Below are positions 35,001-41,000 of a DNA stretch of 64,000 nucleotides, piece after piece. Below the pieces are notes generated by a model. It was not told the origin of the DNA and searched no databases. It saw only the letters and a program-made list of their open reading frames with translations. Source of the stretch: Uranotaenia lowii (lineage: Eukaryota; Arthropoda; Insecta; Diptera; Culicidae); contig NC_073693.1 of assembly GCF_029784155.1 (NCBI RefSeq), positions 184,099,802 to 184,163,801 on the forward strand. The letters run 5' to 3'. How positions within the stretch are numbered: the stretch's first letter is position 1; each line of letters begins with the position of its first letter. The translations under genes and the position numbers were made by a program.

Positions 35001-38000
35001 ACACGCATCGTTATTTCGTCTGTCGGCTTCGCTCTCGGTCCGAATAACCACCCACCGTACCTACTCGGAGAGCAATCAAACACGTTTTGCTGGACTGCTT
35101 CTTGTAGTTCTAGAAATTCAGGAATGATTTTACGCTTATAATTTTCATATTTTTGTGAAATCTCACAGCGTAAATTGTTGCACCTCACTAGAATGTAGAT
35201 TAAATTCCCTTTCCAATGGATATAGTTTTAATTGCTTCAAACGGCGAGAAAGCACTGAAAATCCGGGAACAACCTGACGGAAGACCACAAAAACAGATGA
35301 AATTTCAATTAGTGAAAAAATCGCGCAAAGTAGCCAACTTTGAAAAATTCCAGTAAATTCAATTTTTGTTGCATCGAAAATCTAAAAACAGCAAAATGTT
35401 AGAATTTCAATAAAGTTTGTAGTCATATTTTTTAAAACACTCTACCATCGCTCAAACAGTATTTACTAGCAATCGAATGAAAAGTAGGTTTTTCAGACCA
35501 CTTTTTTGAACTTTTTGTGACCATTTCATTAAAAAAAATTTAAAAAAATATTTCTTTGTTCCATGATGTAGACATTAACTTCAGCTTTCATATGCATAGG
35601 GCAAATATTTTTTTGGACGTGTAACATATGAACTACGGCAGTTTTCGTGAGGCATGTTTTTTCGGATTTTTTTTCTTTCATGCTGAATAACGAGAAAACT
35701 AGAAGCTTTAGCTATATATAATGTTCTAAACATATTTTACTGACATTACAAGGTTTCTATTGATATAAGTTTTATATGAAGTTCATAACAATTCAAACGA
35801 CTTGAATGGATTTTACTTTTGGAGTGTCAAAATGACACTCTAAGTCGGAAAAGGGAGTTTTTTTGTCCAGGCTTCCAGGGTTCGTCCATAAATAAAGTAA
35901 AGATGCAAAATTAAAGAACTTTTGAATTCATTTAGGGTCCCCGAAGAAATTTTTGTTTTTTGATGCTTCTGAAAAAAGTTACAAGCATTCAAACTTGAAA
36001 TAGAGTCAAAATGACACTCCAATGCGGATGAGGGTTAATAGTGCTTTGTTCGCCTCCAGTGACAAATTAAAGTAAAAACGCGTTTTAAAATTGATTAAAG
36101 TGAAAAATCAAAAATTTTATGATGTTTAAAATTGAGAAACAATGTGTAGATCATGCACAGAGAACAGATGTACAAGCTCAAACAAAAAATCTGTAAAAAA
36201 GTGTGTAAAATTTCAAACGCTGACACCCAAAAAATACGTTGAAAATTGACTTGAAACAGTGCCATCTATTGCGCCGTTCAAAAGTTACAAATCAAATTTT
36301 CACAGTTCTCTCTGGTGTATTTGGAGACATCTGGTGACTAAGCTAAAAAGGAAAAATTGGTTAAAATGTTCGTTGGAAATTTTACACAAGTTTTTTTTTT
36401 CTTTTTTTTTTTTAAATTGCGACCCAGAGATGGGTCTTGACTCAAACATTCAGTCAGCGAAACTTTTTTTGTAGAGAAATGAATCCAACTTAGATGAAAT
36501 TTCAGGGACTAGATAAGAGAAAATCGATGTTTGAAAAACATGCGAAAAAAATTCGCCTTGTCTCCCGGTGAGACTTGAACCCACATCTTGCGCCTCTCCG
36601 GGGCCCATGTATTAACATTCTACTACAGGAGACCAACCTGGCGTATGAATATTAAACTGGTTGAGTGTCGATGTCTATCGGAATGAAGGGAATAGTTCTC
36701 CCATGTGATCATAATCATTTTTCTTGGTCTATTTCTATTCCCATCATTTCATCTTACGGTAGTTGGAATCAAGTTTGGACATTTTTAAGCACGGCAAGAT
36801 TTGCATTGCCTTCTCATATCCTGCACGGTTTGTCAGTTATGATGAGAAATGATGCGTTTGCCGTATTTGGATATCCAGCCAATTTCGGTGTTTGGCACCG
36901 CCTTATTTCTATTTGATTCTAACTTGATTCCAACTACCGTAAGATGAAATGATGGGAATAGAAATAGACCAAGAAAAATTATTATGATCACATGGGAGAA
37001 CTATTCCCTTCATTCCGATAGACATCGACACTCAACCAGTATAATATTCATACGCCAGGTTGGTCTCCTGTAGTAGAATGTTAATACATGGGCCCCGGAG
37101 AGGCGCAAGATGTGGGTTCAAGTCTCACCGGGAGACAAGGCGAATTTTTTTCGCATGTTTTTCAAACATCGATTTTCTCTTATCTAGTCCCTGAAATTTC
37201 ATCTAAGTTGGATTCATTTCTCTACAAAAAAAAAAAATTACACAAGTTTCGTGAAATAGTTTGTACGTCTGTTCTCTGTGGATCATGTTGCAGTGGGTAC
37301 ATTTCAGATCAAGATGATTTAAAGGTCATAAAAGCTTATTTGGTGGTGCTCAAAAATTATAATATTTTCGTCACTTGAGAACCTAGCTGCCCAAGCAACC
37401 AAAAGTCTCGTTAAAAAGGTCGAACACAGCTTAATCAGCATAATCAATGTGCTGAAGTTCCTTTTATTCAGCCCAAAATTTAAGTTCTTATTGAAACTTT
37501 GAAATTCCATTAGAGATTTGAACGGCCTTCTATTCAGCCCACAAGTGAACGTTTAATCAGCAAAAACAAAAAAAAAATTCTCCTCTCCTCTCTTATTTTG
37601 GTCATCACCAGCCCATTTGGGCTGCCGGTTTCTCGGCATCCATCTTTATTCATCCCATCCCCTCCCTCAATTGATCATATTTAATTGCTTTGTTTTAAAT
37701 TTTGTTCGATACATGCCGGCACGCACGCCAGTTCTGCTTCACAATTATTTGATTTGCTTACTCAAGCGACCAACAGCAAAGACGCATGTTGATTATTATA
37801 CTAAGAAACATTACGAAACGGCATATACAGTCCTCCCACAATCATTAGTCACTTAACGTATCATTTCACCACAAAATGTTCGTTCATTCGGGTGTTAGTA
37901 GACCAAACATCAAGCTTTGCATGAATTTCAGTCATTAAATATTCCCTCTTTGATTTCAAACATGATTTTGTTTCCAATTTGGTTGAAAAATAAAATAATT

Positions 38001-41000
38001 TACCGAAACAATCAACGTTTTTCAAAACCACAATTATGGGTCAAAATTGAAGCTTGTAACAATTATTAGTCATATAGAGTATTTCCTGAGACAGATTGAG
38101 GCGAAGGCAAAATTTGTAATTTTGTTAATAAATCCAATGTATGCTTTATTACAAAATTCCTACAAATATGCAGAGACAATTAATTTAAGGAAATATCAAG
38201 AGAATGTTGCGCTTACGTTTAGTGAATTCGTGCCTCGCAAGGCCTCGCAACGATTTTGATACTCTGGCTAGAGCTGATGATTTACTTGGGACCGTAATAT
38301 GAACTAACAATCAGAGTTCTGATAATAATAAATCCTTCGATTGTGCATAAATGCGACTTGTGTCGTGTAGTCAGTGATACGCGGGAATGAGTTTAGCGAG
38401 GAGTTGTTTAGCTGAACTAGTACACAGCTCTTTTTGCCACCTCTGATAACTGATAACAACGTTAAATAATATTATAAAGAACACTTTATCTGAGCACACG
38501 CGCTTCGACTTTCGGCCAATCAGATCTTCCTTCTTTCCTTCTAGCTCCGTCACTCCTCCAAACGCCCTATCGTCTTGTCGGGCTTGACAGAAGCGAGTGA
38601 CGAGCTCCCGGACTTGGCTTTGACGTTTCGGGAACTAAGGGCAAGGGGCTCGTTGATTTGGTTGGCGTTATCAACAGTCCCCCCCGTAGTGTACGGGAGA
38701 CGGAGATTCTCGCGTACTCTATCCGTGTCGCCAACATCTAAAACAGCGAGCTTTGCTACCGGGCGTTCGTAAATTCCGATTATAGTCTGCACCACTGCTT
38801 TCCGAGTTCTTCCATCCGGTGACGCTATCGTCCTTATAACTCGGCCCTTCGGCCAACAGTTTCTGGGAAGATTAGGGTCTACGATGACAGTTATGTCCCC
38901 CACTTCAATTGGTTTGACTTCAGAGAACCATTTTGAACGGCGAGTGAGTGTAGGTAGGTAGTCATGTACCCACATTTTCCAGAACACGTTAGCCATGAGC
39001 TGTGATAGCTGCCATCCTTTCTTCAACGCCAGGGCGCTGTCGTCAAAGGGAACAAATGGTTTCAATCCATTTGAGGATTTGATTTGGTACCAACGAGTTT
39101 AAGTAGATATGAGAATTTTGGTTGCTTGGGTGGTTATTATTTAATATTTCTGTAAAGATGAAAAGGATATTTCTTTTTTGGTGAAAAATTAATACTATAG
39201 GTACACTTTTTTAACAACTTTTAAAGGAACAATTCTTACCAGCAGTAAGCAAACTCTGAACCTTTTAAGGTAATCGATTTGCTCACTTGAGGAATTTGTT
39301 TCGTTTACCCTGCTCATCCATGGTCGACCAGATGGTTCCCTTCGGGGACAGGTCCGTAAGCGCATTGCAGGTTTTCTTGATTTTACGGGTGCAAATCCAA
39401 TAGCTCGGAACTCCGCTCCATGTCCGCCGATTTTAGCTATTTGGCCAGCTGAAGATAGTTGATGTGCTAAAGTAGTTCAATTTTCACACTTTGCTCTCTT
39501 AAACTGTAAATCAGTTTCCGCTCGACAAAAAGACAGCTGGACTAGAGATCGTTTTTACTTTGAAGTATTACCCACCTGTTGTTAATTTTTTTTATTGAAG
39601 TTGACACAACAAAGCCGGTTACAGGCATTACATTTTCGTGACTAAGCTTTTAAAGGGCTTATTTGTGTTTTGAATGTCACTTGGCTTTTTGGCATTTGTA
39701 ATAATTCTCAACGGCCAATTGACACTGAAATGCTGTTGAACTTCCCATATGAGGCTTGATTCAGTGCTTAATGGTTTGCTGGGCGTAGACCTCTGCAAGG
39801 TTATTAGATCACAAGGTTCTCTGACTTTGTCAGTGAGTAGGCGAGGAGAGTACGGGGAGGTTCATTGAGTTTGTTTGTAAACATCGGAAAATTTGTTCGA
39901 GCTGAGGGCATTGTTGGTAAACAAACTTCACGAACTCCATAGTAGCCAAATCAAAATGGCTGAATCGGGAGTTTCTCATATCGTTACACCTCCTATATAT
40001 ACACACCTTGGACCTCTGTAAGTGGTTTTCCGTTAAATAGTATAGTCTGGTAAATGATATTCCGGAAATAGTATATTTCGGTTAATGGAATTCCGGTAAA
40101 CAGTATACAACCGTATTATCATATCATGTATATATTCACCCATTTTGCCTTATTCAAAAAAATCACACAGTTTTGAAAGTAATATTTTTTAACATTTTCT
40201 GTTACATATACTTAAGAAGCACTTAATCATCGGAAGAATCAAACAATTCGTCTCAAAGTCAGTTAAATATTTGTTCGGTTTGCTACGACTGATTTTAAAA
40301 ACAGTCGTGACCCTTCGTGCATGAAGTCAGTAACGTAGGGAGCATATTTCAACGTGCTTCAAGTTTTGCAATTGGTGACCGACGACGATTAACTGTATTC
40401 ATTTCTTCTAGCACGTTTTCGATGTACTTTACAATGGCTTTCCTAATAAGTTGGTGGAATAAAAACATAAAATTGTCTATCTTTTGCGTCGCAATATCAA
40501 CCCTATTAGGTAACTAATTGCATTTTCCACAAATTGGTATGAAACATGAATAAAACTTTATCATTGGGCCAGTACATTTTAAATATTTCCAGTAACTACT
40601 GCATTGGTTATTGACCGCTATTCGCAAGGCAGTCCCATATGCATTTTCGCCATTTTTCAGTTTATCTCAAAAATTGTTCAAATACAGTTAGTTCTTCAAT
40701 TTAGACTAAAAACTTTCATGACTTTGTTCTAAACATATATGAATAAAATACCAAGTCATGTCTGTCCCATATGAAATATACCCACAAAGCTGTCCCATAT
40801 GTCTATTTTTGAAGAATGCTTCAAAATTGCTCCTCTAATTTACGTTAATTTTACAAATATTCATACAATGTGTGCGACAAAATAAGCATTCATTGAAATT
40901 ACGAAAGTTAGACTAGATAAAACAGTACAGTAAAGTCAAAAATAACAATTTCAATAATTCCTATAAGTAGCCTAATGGGTGAATTCCACCAAACTGTTTT

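Noticed and set aside
37062..37136. tRNA gene candidate, with inverted twin at 36560-36634
   Set aside because: The T-arm and acceptor stem pair, but the anticodon arm is poor and both copies lie inside a SINE-like unit.
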